Positions 1 to 7,384 of a stretch of DNA of 10,749 nt are shown here, piece by piece (the first letter of the stretch is position 1; every line of letters starts with the position of its first letter). Both the position numbers and the translations under genes were made by a program. The DNA comes from CTSoil-075 sp964292325. GTDB lineage: Bacteria; Bacillota; Negativicutes; DSM-13327. Location: NCBI GenBank assembly GCA_964292325.1, contig CAXYVG010000111.1, positions 1 to 10,749 of the forward strand, read 5' to 3'. A model generated the notes under the pieces. The model made no database searches. It was not told the DNA's origin and worked only from the letters and a program-made list of their open reading frames with translations.

Positions 1-16
1 GTTAGTTTTTATACAC

Positions 17-59
17 AAAAAAAGAAGCCTGAACCTCGCATTTTGCAAAGGTCCAGACT
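17..59 (-). terminator. Intrinsic terminator of the chemotaxis receptor gene
   Basis: Read on the minus strand, an 11-bp stem (arms 49-59 and 26-36, two G-U pairs) is closed by a loop that can itself fold as GCA-AAA-TGC. A run of seven U's (17-23) follows two bases past the stem. It lies about 80 bases after the receptor stop codon, with no other gene between, so it most likely ends the receptor transcript. Confidence 0.8.
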
Positions 60-141
60 ATTTTCGTCGTTACAAATGGTATGGTTCTGCGTATCATTTA
101 TAACGGTACAGAAATTGATGATTTCTTTCACTTGCGCTACC

Positions 142-1830
142 TTAAATCCTGAACTTCCTGACAGCACCTTGCAACTCTTCGGCCATTCGTGCTAGAGCTT
201 GACTAGATGCAGCAATCTCTTGCATTGAAGCTGATTGTTCCTCCGTGGCAGCCGAAACCGTCTGGGTTTGCCCAGCGGTGCCTTTGCTGATTTGATCTAT
301 ATCCCGTACCGATGTGACAATTTGTTGACTTCCAGAAGCCATCTGCTGAATGGCAGCCGAAATCTCCCCGACTTGGGATGAAACCTCACCTATGAGTGAA
401 ACAATCTCCTTAAATGCTCGTCCTGCATTATTCACTACATCAGCGCCAACCTTGACCTCACGAGTACCGTCATTCATGGCTAGAACAGCCTTGTCGGTAT
501 CTCCCTGAATATCTCCAATTAGGTCAGCGATTTGCTTTGCCGCCTCCTGGGACTGCTCGGCTAGTTTTCTGACTTCCTCCGCTACAACAGCGAAACCTTT
601 CCCTTGTTCACCTGCGCGGGCCGCTTCAATAGCAGCATTAAGCGCAAGTAGGTTAGTCTGTCCAGCAATTCCTGAAATAGTTTCTACAATCTGTCCGATT
701 TCCTTAGATCTTTCCCCCAACGTTCCAACCACTTCAGAAGAAATATTTACAGTATGCTCAATCTGTATCATCTGTTTGACAGCATTGCCAATTGCCTCAC
801 CGCCTATTTTTGCCGCCTCTGCAGCCTGATTCGATACTGCCGAAACTTGACTAGCATTAGACGCGACTTGTTGAACACTTGCTGCCATCTGCTGTACCAC
901 TGCGGACGTTTCTCCTACCGCATTCATCTGGCTTTCCGCACCATACGCTATATCGCAAATTGCTGTGGTGACTTGATTGGCAGCCTGGGCGGATTGATTA
1001 GCGCCAGCGGTCAATTGCTGAGATGAAGCACTAACTTGCTCTGCCGACTCAGCCACATGCTCAATGAGCCCTCTTAAATTAGCCTTCATTTGATTAAATG
1101 CTACAGCAAGTTGCCCCATCTCATCTGAAGATTTATTTTGCAATTTTTCTTTCGTTATTTCTCCATCCGCTATCTCATTAGCTGCTACAACTAACTGCTG
1201 AGCTACATTCGAAATACCTCGACTGATTACTATACTAATAGCGAGAGCCATCACAATAACCACAATGTTTAAAATTAGTAGTATTAGTTGAATATCGGAT
1301 ACTTGTTTCGCAATCCTAGCCTGCTCATTTTTTACAAACGCCTTGGTCATCAGTACTAATTCATCAGTTCCATTTGCAACATTTTCGTAGGGTTTACCTC
1401 CCTGCTGTGTATAAAGGAATAATTGCTCTTGATTGCCTTCTTGCTTTGCTTGCATAGCTTTTTCTGCTAGGATCTCATATGCAACTTTTTCTTGTTTTAA
1501 CATTTTGATAAGGTTCTGAGCTTTTTCGGTAACGAATACCTTTCCCATGGTATCAATCTTTTTGTCCGACTCTATGCGTATATTATTGAATTTATCTCTG
1601 GCTGATGGATCACCCGTAAGATTAAATCGTCTAGTAGTTCCTGCTTCTTGAGCTATATCAGTAGCCAATTCTTCCGCTAGTAAAAGTTTCTCGACATTCC
1701 TATCCATCATCATTTGATACTCATCATTTATTTGCCCAGTTTTCATGTAAGAGTAGCCACTCATGATCGTAATAACAATGATTACAAACAAGAAGCCCCC
1801 CATAATCTTTTTACCGACTGTCATCTTCAT
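142..1830 (-). CDS. Methyl-accepting chemotaxis protein, 4HB-type sensor, HAMP, MCP signalling domain
   Basis: Transmembrane chemoreceptor of 562 residues that should sense an extracellular signal and control CheA through CheW. Visible order: short cytoplasmic start, TM1 about 9-29, an all-helical extracytoplasmic domain about 30-180 of four-helix-bundle type, TM2 about 181-203, HAMP about 204-257, then a long coiled-coil signalling domain. The highly conserved hairpin tip is at about 376-425, with the IAGQTNLLALNAAIEAARAG core. Candidate methylation helices flank it, for example AATEEQSAS near 527-535. The C-terminus ends KFRI with no CheR-tethering pentapeptide. The start at 1830 is chosen because AAGGAG (1839-1844) sits 8 bases upstream; the alternative ATG at 1824 is too far away. 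Expression is predicted to pass through a c-di-GMP riboswitch and terminator in the leader. The ligand is unknown. Confidence 0.96.
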   Translation of the reverse strand: MKMTVGKKIMGGFLFVIIVITIMSGYSYMKTGQINDEYQMMMDRNVEKLLLAEELATDIAQEAGTTRRFNLTGDPSARDKFNNIRIESDKKIDTMGKVFVTEKAQNLIKMLKQEKVAYEILAEKAMQAKQEGNQEQLFLYTQQGGKPYENVANGTDELVLMTKAFVKNEQARIAKQVSDIQLILLILNIVVIVMALAISIVISRGISNVAQQLVVAANEIADGEITKEKLQNKSSDEMGQLAVAFNQMKANLRGLIEHVAESAEQVSASSQQLTAGANQSAQAANQVTTAICDIAYGAESQMNAVGETSAVVQQMAASVQQVASNASQVSAVSNQAAEAAKIGGEAIGNAVKQMIQIEHTVNISSEVVGTLGERSKEIGQIVETISGIAGQTNLLALNAAIEAARAGEQGKGFAVVAEEVRKLAEQSQEAAKQIADLIGDIQGDTDKAVLAMNDGTREVKVGADVVNNAGRAFKEIVSLIGEVSSQVGEISAAIQQMASGSQQIVTSVRDIDQISKGTAGQTQTVSAATEEQSASMQEIAASSQALARMAEELQGAVRKFRI

Positions 1831-1853
1831 CCTTCTTACTCCTTACTCCTCTA

Positions 1854-2022
1854 CTATGCTCCAAATGGTCTCATTCTCCACAAATCCCCCGATTGTTCCC
1901 CTAAAGTATGAGCTACTGCGTTCATTGCTTGTACAAGAGCTTTCTGAGTTATATTACAGTGGCTTCCATGTATATCTGCACTGAAAGTCTCCTGGCTTAG
2001 TTCCTCAATTACTTCTTAGCAT
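1854..2022 (-). pseudogene. Possible small gene with a one-base frame break, between riboswitch and receptor
   Basis: A good Shine-Dalgarno GGAGG (2030-2034) lies 7 bases before an ATG at 2022. As written, that frame stops after five codons (MLRSN). In the +1 frame, an open stretch of 53 codons runs from 2015 to a TAG at 1854-1856, directly before the receptor's own Shine-Dalgarno. Removing one A at about 2016-2017 would join ATG-CTA to it and give a protein of about 55 residues. The translation is protein-like: an acidic start EVIEELSQETFSADIHG, a helical middle QKALVQAMNAVAHTLGEQ, and an end DLWRMRPFGA. I do not recognise the family. It could be a decayed gene, a sequencing error or chance, since an open frame of this length is not rare by itself. 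Confidence 0.3.
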
Positions 2023-2062
2023 TAACCAACCTCCATAGTTCTTATATTCTCGGTATAGAAAT

Positions 2063-2089
2063 AAAAAAAAAGCAGACCAATGCCTGCCT
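2063..2089 (-). terminator. Riboswitch expression-platform terminator
   Basis: On the minus strand, GCAGGC-ATTG-GTCTGC (2072-2087) forms a six-pair stem with one G-U, extendable by a G-U and an A-U pair. Nine U's (2063-2071) follow. It lies about 20 bases after the aptamer and 230 bases before the receptor, the usual place for a transcription-attenuating platform. Its 5' arm (GGCAGGC, 2082-2088) can instead pair with GCCGCC of the aptamer's 3' P1 strand (2113-2118) with one bulged A, an apparent antiterminator. Confidence 0.85.
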
Positions 2090-2109
2090 AAGAACAATTA
2101 ACTTTGCTA

Positions 2110-2187
2110 ATTGGCGGCCTGGCGATCATAGATTATATCCTTAGATCCATAGCTTTGCGTCCCTATCTTTCGACAGGTTTGCCCAAT
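2110..2187 (-). promoter_or_regulatory. Cyclic-di-GMP-I (GEMM-I) riboswitch aptamer
   Basis: The minus-strand RNA carries the class hallmarks in order. GGGCAAACC (2176-2184) is followed by a P2 stem with a GAAA tetraloop, CCTGTC-GAAA-GATAGG. Then come the invariant GGGACGCAAAGC (2152-2163) and P3, closed by GAUC/GAUC. Last is GCCAGGCCGCC, which supplies the 3' side of P1 (ATTGG with CCAAT). P3 holds UCUAAG opposite UAUGA, a variant of the 11-nucleotide GAAA-tetraloop receptor with a U-A pair in place of C-G, so the expected tertiary contact can form. The class binds c-di-GMP and often controls motility, chemotaxis and surface genes. Here it precedes a chemoreceptor with a terminator between. 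Confidence 0.95.
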
Positions 2188-2210
2188 ATTAAAATAGCTA
2201 TTCCGAGTTT

Positions 2211-2220
2211 CGCCAATTAA
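2211..2220 (-). promoter_or_regulatory. Leader segment complementary to the aptamer's 3' P1 strand
   Basis: The first part of the predicted transcript contains UUAAUUGGCG. It can pair over ten bases (nine Watson-Crick and one G-U) with CGCCAAUUAG at 2107-2116, which overlaps the 3' strand of P1. The pairing encloses the whole aptamer and would compete with P1, so it may be a part of the switching mechanism. It could also be coincidence in AT-rich sequence. Confidence 0.4.
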
Positions 2221-2231
2221 TGTCGCTCTTT

Positions 2232-2260
2232 ATTAAACACTATTTATTTTTTCTTGTCAA
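2232..2260 (-). promoter_or_regulatory. Sigma-A promoter of the riboswitch-receptor transcript
   Basis: Minus strand TTGACA (2255-2260, perfect -35) and TTTAAT (2232-2237, -10) are separated by exactly 17 bases. The transcript should start near 2225-2226, giving about 395 bases of leader before the receptor ATG, with the riboswitch beginning about 35 bases in. Confidence 0.85.
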
Positions 2261-2271
2261 TAAAAATTTGT

Positions 2272-2281
2272 GACTATAGTC
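2272..2281. repeat. Perfect 10-bp palindrome upstream of the receptor promoter
   Basis: GACTATAGTC is a perfect palindrome whose near edge lies 11 bases upstream of the -35 box. The position would suit a small operator or activator site. No matching regulator is known to me and no second copy was noticed. Confidence 0.25.
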
Positions 2282-2543
2282 CTAAGTTTCTATCTTGCCT
2301 AGGATATTTTCTTTTTTTTAAAATTATATCCAAAAACAGCTGAGATGGTAATCCCAATTACAGCCTTCATATGGTAATATTTTTCTTAATTTTTCTGTCA
2401 ATATCAATAACGGCATTATTACTAACACTCCAAAATCACTCCCCAGCAGCATTAATTTGGATATTTTTTGTTAGAGGAATTATGTAAAATTTAGCGTATT
2501 AAGTAATGAATGGAAAAATTACTAAAATGAATTGGAGTAAAAT
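2282..2543. other. AT-rich divergent spacer, no gene seen
   Basis: This is the rest of the 713-base gap between the divergent receptor and kinase genes. It is very AT-rich with homopolymer runs and no coding frame I can support. It must hold the promoter of the plus-strand kinase, but I see no convincing sigma-A, sigma-54 or other match. The only clear element is GGAG at 2534-2537, six bases before the kinase ATG. Confidence 0.5.
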
Positions 2544-4334
2544 ATGAAAGTAGAGAACTGCTTTGGTGAAAATAGTCTTACACCGATTTCTATATTATTT
2601 TGGATTACGTTACTAATAATCATTGGCTATATAGTAGGTATACAAAACTTTTTACTATTTCATTCTCTTGCCGAAGGGTTTACTATTCTTATCAGCATTT
2701 CTATTTCTATAATTGCTTTAAATACATATAAAGCTATGAAAAACAGTCTCATTCCAATTATCGGAATAGCTTATGCTTTTTCCAGTATTTTCGATATTGT
2801 ACATGCTCTTTCTTATACGGGAATGGGTATATTTCCGGACAATGCCAACATGGCAACGCAGATGTGGATTATCTCCAGATATCTTGAAAGTGGGAGCATG
2901 CTTATTGCGGTTCTTTCATTTGATAAATCCATTAAAATTTCTTATATACTCACTACCTATTCTGTTGTGTCGGTGCTTCTTTTACTGGCGGTGTTCCAAT
3001 GGCACGTCTTCCCTGTAACGTTTATTGACGGACAAGGTTTGACTTTTTTTAAGGTGTATAGCGAATATATCATATGCCTACTTTTTATTACCAGTATGAT
3101 CTTGTTGCTGCGGTGCAAAAATCGTTTTTCAAAACAAATATATCAGCCGTTATTAATTTTTTTCATGGGCTCTATCTGCACGGAATTATCACTGACTTTA
3201 TATAAAAGCGGTGGCGGATGGGAAAACGTAGTTGGTCATTTATTAAAAGTAATATCATTTATATTTTTGTATCGGGCAATTGTCGAAACAAGTTTAAAAG
3301 AGCCTTATAACCGAATGTATACTAAAGCGAGGCTGCTTGATTTAGCGTATGATTATATTATAGTAACGGATATGAATGATAGGGTTCAATTTTGGAACCA
3401 GCGAGCAGAAACAGGGCTCGGCTGGCAGGCCAGTGAAGCCCATGGACAGTTGCTGTGCAGTCTGCTCCAAACCCAGTTCCCAGAGTCCGAAACCTGTACG
3501 AGGGATAATCTTTTAACTCAAGGCTATTGGGAAGGGGAATTAATACATACCAAAAAAAACGGTGAAAAACTCATTGTCAAGAGTCATTGGACGCTAAATA
3601 GAGACACAGCTAATAACCCGATGTCGATATTAAAAATTAATCATGACATTACAGATAAAAAACGGTTTGAAGCGGAGTTTGACCGGCTTGATATTCTAAA
3701 CATAGTGGGAGAAATGGCTGCTGGGATTGGTCATGAAGTCAGAAACCCCATGACGACGGTGCGCGGCTATTTACAACTCTTTCAGCACAAAGATAAGTTT
3801 ACTGAGTATCATCCGCAACTAACCACGATGATTGAGGAGCTTGATCGAGCCAATACCGTTATCACAGAATTTTTGTCGCTGGCCAAAAATAAAGCGGTGG
3901 ATATGGCATACGGAAATTTAAACGATATTATTAAGACAATCCAGCCCTTGTTGCAAGCAAATGCATTTCAGTTAGGACACGAGCTTCGTGTAAAGACCAG
4001 CCCGATTCCGGATATTGAGTTAGACGAAAAGGCAATGCGACAGCTGATTTTGAATCTTGTAATTAATGGACTGGAGGCTATGCAACAAAAAGGCGTTGTA
4101 ACAATTCAAACCTATCTAAAAAGCAACCAGATTATACTCTGTATAGAAGATACTGGGACAGGCATTCCAGCAAAAGTAATGAAAAAATTAGGAACTCCCT
4201 TCCTGACTACAAAGGAGAAGGGAACTGGTTTAGGGTTACCAGTTTGTTATCGTATTGCCCAAAGACACAATGCCAAAATCAACGTAAGTACAAGCAACCA
4301 GGGAACCCTATTTTCGGTATGCTTTCCTACTTAA
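2544..4334 (+). CDS. Membrane sensor histidine kinase, MASE3-PAS-HisKA-HATPase
   Basis: A 596-residue kinase. The N-terminal ~250 residues are a multi-helix MASE3-type membrane sensor. Family signatures are visible: FHSLAEGF (39-46), FDIVHALSYTGMG (83-95) and ATQMWIISRYLESGSML (104-120). A PAS domain (about 263-372) follows, ending in a typical DIT-DKKRFE exit helix. HisKA has the H-box GHEVRNPMTT with phosphoacceptor H397. HATPase_c has N504/N508 (N box), EDTGTGIP at 535-542 (G1) and GTGLGL at 560-565 (G2). All catalytic motifs look intact, so it should autophosphorylate. The H-box with VRGYLQLFQ resembles Firmicute KinA-E/NtrB-like kinases that act in sporulation phosphorelays or on separate regulators; that role is inference. 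GGAG six bases upstream supports the start. No response regulator is adjacent. It is transcribed divergently from the receptor and convergently with the next kinase. Confidence 0.94.
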   Translation: MKVENCFGENSLTPISILFWITLLIIIGYIVGIQNFLLFHSLAEGFTILISISISIIALNTYKAMKNSLIPIIGIAYAFSSIFDIVHALSYTGMGIFPDNANMATQMWIISRYLESGSMLIAVLSFDKSIKISYILTTYSVVSVLLLLAVFQWHVFPVTFIDGQGLTFFKVYSEYIICLLFITSMILLLRCKNRFSKQIYQPLLIFFMGSICTELSLTLYKSGGGWENVVGHLLKVISFIFLYRAIVETSLKEPYNRMYTKARLLDLAYDYIIVTDMNDRVQFWNQRAETGLGWQASEAHGQLLCSLLQTQFPESETCTRDNLLTQGYWEGELIHTKKNGEKLIVKSHWTLNRDTANNPMSILKINHDITDKKRFEAEFDRLDILNIVGEMAAGIGHEVRNPMTTVRGYLQLFQHKDKFTEYHPQLTTMIEELDRANTVITEFLSLAKNKAVDMAYGNLNDIIKTIQPLLQANAFQLGHELRVKTSPIPDIELDEKAMRQLILNLVINGLEAMQQKGVVTIQTYLKSNQIILCIEDTGTGIPAKVMKKLGTPFLTTKEKGTGLGLPVCYRIAQRHNAKINVSTSNQGTLFSVCFPT

Positions 4335-4427
4335 TACTCAATTCTCACCTACCTATTACTCCCGATCTGCTTTTGGAAGTGACATGGACGTTAATTTTTT
4401 TATAGTATCTATATTTTCCATATAATG

Positions 4428-4473
4428 TAAACATCCCGCCAGTACTTTTATGCAAGTACTGGCGGGATGTTTA
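4428..4473. terminator. Bidirectional terminator between convergent kinase genes
   Basis: A perfect inverted repeat with 20-base arms (4428-4447 and 4454-4473) surrounds a 6-base loop, TTATGC. The core CATCCCGCCAGTACTT is GC-rich and the outer ends are A/T-rich. On the plus strand, TTTATAAACTTTTT follows the GC part; the minus side has a weaker T-rich tail. It sits between the stop codons at 4334 and 4515, so it can end both transcripts. Confidence 0.8.
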
Positions 4474-4514
4474 TAAACTTTTTAAATCAATAAGGCCCTA
4501 TTTTGTTTCCAAAA

Positions 4515-7136
4515 TCAATTGGCCCCTTTTATTGGCATTCGAATCTCAACAGTTGTGCCTTCACCTAAAATACTATTGCATTTTATTGTTCCCTTGAATT
4601 GCTGTGTCACGATATTATATACGATATATAAACCGAGACCAGTCCCTCCCATTCCCCGCTTAGTCGTAAAGAAAGGATCAAATATCCTTGTCAGCACATT
4701 ACTTTCCATTCCCTTGCCATCATCTGAATATGTAAAGATTACATCCCCCTTTTCTTCCCCTATTGTGATTTTAATTTCGCCTTCATCTTCTGGAGCATAA
4801 GCGTGAGTTAAGGAATTCATAATTAGGTTTGTTACAATTTGTGCAAAAGCGCCAGCGAATCCATATATGCTAATCTCATTACTGCACTCTACTGTAATAT
4901 GTTGATTCGTTTTCTTAATACTAGGATTTACACTAAGCAAAATTTCACCAAGGTATTTACTAACATTAAATTCACGTTGGATTTCATTGGACTGATCTAC
5001 GGAGACCTGTTTGAAGCTGTGTATTAGCCTTCCTGCTCGTTCTAAGTTCCTTAAGATAATAACAGAAGACTCTTCAATAGTCTCAAGATAGTATGCTAAT
5101 TCTCGGCGGTTCAGTGTACCATTTGCACAAAGGTTCAGGAACTCTTTCGTTATCTGTTGCAAATGCGAAGCCGCTGTCACCCCAACACCTACAGGGGTGT
5201 TAATCTCATGAGCTACTCCAGCGACAAGATTACCCAATGCCGCCATTTTTTCTGATTGAATAACGTATTCTTGCATTTTCTTTAAATTTTCAATCGCTTG
5301 GATGAGTTCTTGGTTCGTATTCGCTAATCTAGCTTCCACCTGCTGACGTTCTACGATTTCACGCTGTAGTTCTGTGTTGACTTTCTGTACCTCATTATTT
5401 ACAGTAATCAGTTCCTTGTTCATTACGATCAATTCTTGATTCGCGGATGCTAGTTCCTGTGTTCGTTTCTCAACCTTGGCTTCTAGTTCATCATGAGCCT
5501 GCCGTAGCGCTTCAGAGACCCGTTTGCGTTCCGTAATATCTTCCAAGACAGCATCAATCCATTTAAAATTCCCTGCATCATCATATTGTACAGTAGACGT
5601 ACAAGAGCACCAAATAAAAGTACCATCTTTCTTACGCATAGCCAACTCTTTATCCTTAATGATCCCACTCCTGATTAGGTCATCTAGAAAACTCACTCGA
5701 TCTTCGCCATTCCGGTATATCTCTTTTACTGGGACCTCCAAAAAGGCTTCGACTGAATCATACCCAAAAATATTGGCCATTGCGGGATTAGCTTGAATAA
5801 ATCTTCCTCCATTATCACCATTATTTCTATAAACACCAATATTAACATTGTCGACAAGAGACCGATATTGTATCTCACTCTCACGAAGAGCCTCTTGCAT
5901 GTTGGACAACTCTTCATACTTTTGCTGAAGTTCCTCTTGTGAAGCCATTATTTCTTCATAGAGCGCGCTCAATTCCATATTGCTGTTCCGAATTTCATTC
6001 TCTGCCACTTGACGTCTTCGGATATTCACCATAAGGATCAATATAAAGCAAGACATGATCGCAAAAATTCCCGTTGCCGTCCAAACCGCTACCTTATATT
6101 GCTCATAAAATGATTGAGGTCGATTAAATACTGTAGCGTCAGAGGGTAATTTATCTAGTGGTATGTTGTATCTTTCTAACTGCCTATAATCTAATACGAT
6201 ATCCGACACTGTAGACTCAACAATAGGTATGGCTGATGCTTTGTCACCACTTAGTATTCTGATAGCCAGTTTTGCCGCTGCTTGTCCTTGGCGCTTGCCT
6301 TCAATTAAACTCCCACCTACCGCCCCAGAGCCGTTATCAAAATAATACAATATATATGAGGGTACATTACTGCTTTCACTAAATAGCTTGACATATCGCT
6401 CCATCTCCATGGTGGTTCCTTCAATATCGCGGCTATAAGTATTGATTAATACAGCACTATTGTCATTTTTCGGTATCATACTTAATGTCTTCATAATGTC
6501 ACCAAAGGTCAGCAGATTAAGATGAATAAGCTGAAAATTTGGATTCACTTTATATGCCGCTTCTTCCATCGGTCCTAATGTCTGAAGACCGCTCTCGGTA
6601 TTGTCATAAGCCAAATAAATACGCTGTAGCGAAGGATTTAGCTTATACATAAGCCGAATGGTTCCCTCGGCATCAAATTTTTCGTAAACACCTGTAATAT
6701 CGCTCTGCCCAGCCATTATTTTCTTTGCAGGCCCTTCCATAACACCAGTAAACACGATAGGAGCATTTGAAAAAAGTTCCTGTCGGTACTTAATCGCAAA
6801 CTGCAAGGCCGCATCATCCGTTGTCATAACTAAATCTATCTTCCGATTGGCGTATCTTAATTTATACTGTTCATAACGAAGCCGCAGATTTTCCTCAGTC
6901 GGACCATATTTCCAGTCCATATATTCAACATGAAAAATAGGATCTGCACCTAGACTACGCAACCCCTGAATCATTCCTTCAGTCTGTTCATCTGACCATG
7001 TAAATTCCTTATGATACGAATTTAATATGACAATATTTTGCTGAATTGCAGCCCCAGTTATTTTAGGAAAGATCAAACCTAAAACCACAGTAATAAATAT
7101 GGCTAGACTAAGACAAAACCTAACTTCTAGTCGCAT
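4515..7136 (-). CDS. Sensor histidine kinase with ABC substrate-binding-type extracytoplasmic domain and PAS
   Basis: An 873-residue membrane kinase. A signal-anchor helix (about 8-28) is followed by an extracytoplasmic domain (about 33-325) resembling PF04392 ABC substrate-binding proteins (IVILNSYHKEFTWSDEQTEG at the start). This domain should bind a small solute, identity unknown. TM2 is at about 350-371, then a coiled coil (375-420), PAS/PAC (about 421-537) and a long heptad coiled coil (540-630). HisKA has H643 in GVAHEINTPVG. HATPase_c has N770/N774, SDDGKGM (804-810), FDPFFTTK and GGTGLGL. This H-box style is typical of HPK4-like kinases. The start at 7136 is preferred: AAGGAGGG lies 7 bases upstream, the protein then begins with the anchor helix, and a promoter candidate lies inside the longer open frame that begins at 7271. 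No partner regulator or ABC permease is nearby. Confidence 0.93.
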   Translation of the reverse strand: MRLEVRFCLSLAIFITVVLGLIFPKITGAAIQQNIVILNSYHKEFTWSDEQTEGMIQGLRSLGADPIFHVEYMDWKYGPTEENLRLRYEQYKLRYANRKIDLVMTTDDAALQFAIKYRQELFSNAPIVFTGVMEGPAKKIMAGQSDITGVYEKFDAEGTIRLMYKLNPSLQRIYLAYDNTESGLQTLGPMEEAAYKVNPNFQLIHLNLLTFGDIMKTLSMIPKNDNSAVLINTYSRDIEGTTMEMERYVKLFSESSNVPSYILYYFDNGSGAVGGSLIEGKRQGQAAAKLAIRILSGDKASAIPIVESTVSDIVLDYRQLERYNIPLDKLPSDATVFNRPQSFYEQYKVAVWTATGIFAIMSCFILILMVNIRRRQVAENEIRNSNMELSALYEEIMASQEELQQKYEELSNMQEALRESEIQYRSLVDNVNIGVYRNNGDNGGRFIQANPAMANIFGYDSVEAFLEVPVKEIYRNGEDRVSFLDDLIRSGIIKDKELAMRKKDGTFIWCSCTSTVQYDDAGNFKWIDAVLEDITERKRVSEALRQAHDELEAKVEKRTQELASANQELIVMNKELITVNNEVQKVNTELQREIVERQQVEARLANTNQELIQAIENLKKMQEYVIQSEKMAALGNLVAGVAHEINTPVGVGVTAASHLQQITKEFLNLCANGTLNRRELAYYLETIEESSVIILRNLERAGRLIHSFKQVSVDQSNEIQREFNVSKYLGEILLSVNPSIKKTNQHITVECSNEISIYGFAGAFAQIVTNLIMNSLTHAYAPEDEGEIKITIGEEKGDVIFTYSDDGKGMESNVLTRIFDPFFTTKRGMGGTGLGLYIVYNIVTQQFKGTIKCNSILGEGTTVEIRMPIKGAN

Positions 7137-7151
7137 AAGTAATCCCTCCTT
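7137..7151 (-). promoter_or_regulatory. Ribosome binding site fixing the start at 7136
   Basis: AAGGAGGG (7144-7151) followed by a 7-base spacer and ATG is a near-ideal Firmicute Shine-Dalgarno. I found no comparable site before the upstream in-frame ATG at 7271, so the extra 45 codons there are probably untranslated leader. Confidence 0.85.
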
Positions 7152-7202
7152 AGCCCCTAATAAAATTAGGTAAGCCAGTCCTTTTCGATATATTTCCACA
7201 AT

Positions 7203-7231
7203 TCTATACTTTTTCCTGCTTTTAAGGTAAA
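7203..7231 (-). promoter_or_regulatory. Candidate sigma-A promoter of the substrate-binding kinase
   Basis: Minus strand TTTACC (7226-7231) and TATAGA (7203-7208) are separated by 17 bases, about four of six matches in each box. Transcription would start near 7196, about 60 bases before the ATG at 7136. This agrees with the upstream terminator, which isolates the gene from the preceding one. Confidence 0.45.
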
Positions 7232-7318
7232 GAACTTCTGCCAGCTCTGCCAATACCATCATCCGCCCCACATAAAATAGCTTTTACTTCATCAGATAAC
7301 AGCTCATTGGGGAGATAC

Positions 7319-7361
7319 AAAAAAAATCGTCTCAGCCCCGATAAAACACAAGGGTTGAGAC
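7319..7361 (-). terminator. Terminator after the CmpB-like membrane gene
   Basis: On the minus strand, GTCTCA/TGAGAC (7356-7361 with 7329-7334) is extended by CCC/GGG past a small bulge. A run of eight U's (7319-7326) follows two bases later. It begins about 25 bases after the stop codon at 7385 and separates this gene from the downstream kinase. On the plus strand a shorter run of five T's follows, so weak bidirectional action is possible. Confidence 0.8.
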
Positions 7362-7384
7362 CATTTTTCGCCATTATATTTAAA

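Noticed and set aside
754..1026. Plus-strand open frame of 90 codons within the receptor gene
   Set aside because: It lies antisense to the conserved signalling domain of a clear MCP, has no ribosome site, and its translation has no protein-like pattern. The same holds for the other short frames opposite the large kinase genes.
1714..1984. Two overlapping plus-strand frames antisense to the receptor start and leader
   Set aside because: They overlap the receptor N-terminus in antisense, have no Shine-Dalgarno, and encode low-complexity hydrophobic sequence. The minus strand of the same region has the better candidate.
1831..2190. Tandem c-di-GMP riboswitch with a self-splicing intron, as in some Clostridia
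   Set aside because: Only about 250 bases separate the aptamer from the receptor ATG, and I see no group I intron core. A simple terminator platform explains the leader.
2456..2483. Sigma-A promoter for the MASE3 kinase (TTGGAT with TTATGT, 17-base spacer)
   Set aside because: The boxes match consensus poorly, and many equally weak pairs occur in this AT-rich stretch.
4428..4473. Inverted repeat as an insertion-sequence end or recombination site
   Set aside because: It is a single stem-loop with a 6-base loop and a T-rich tail between two convergent stop codons, with no transposase or second copy nearby. A terminator is the simpler reading.
7222..7320. Minus-strand frame reading LPNELLSDEVKAILCGADDG before the substrate-binding kinase
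   Set aside because: It looks somewhat protein-like, but it has no start codon or ribosome site, begins in the U-run of a terminator, and covers the likely kinase promoter. Probably chance.
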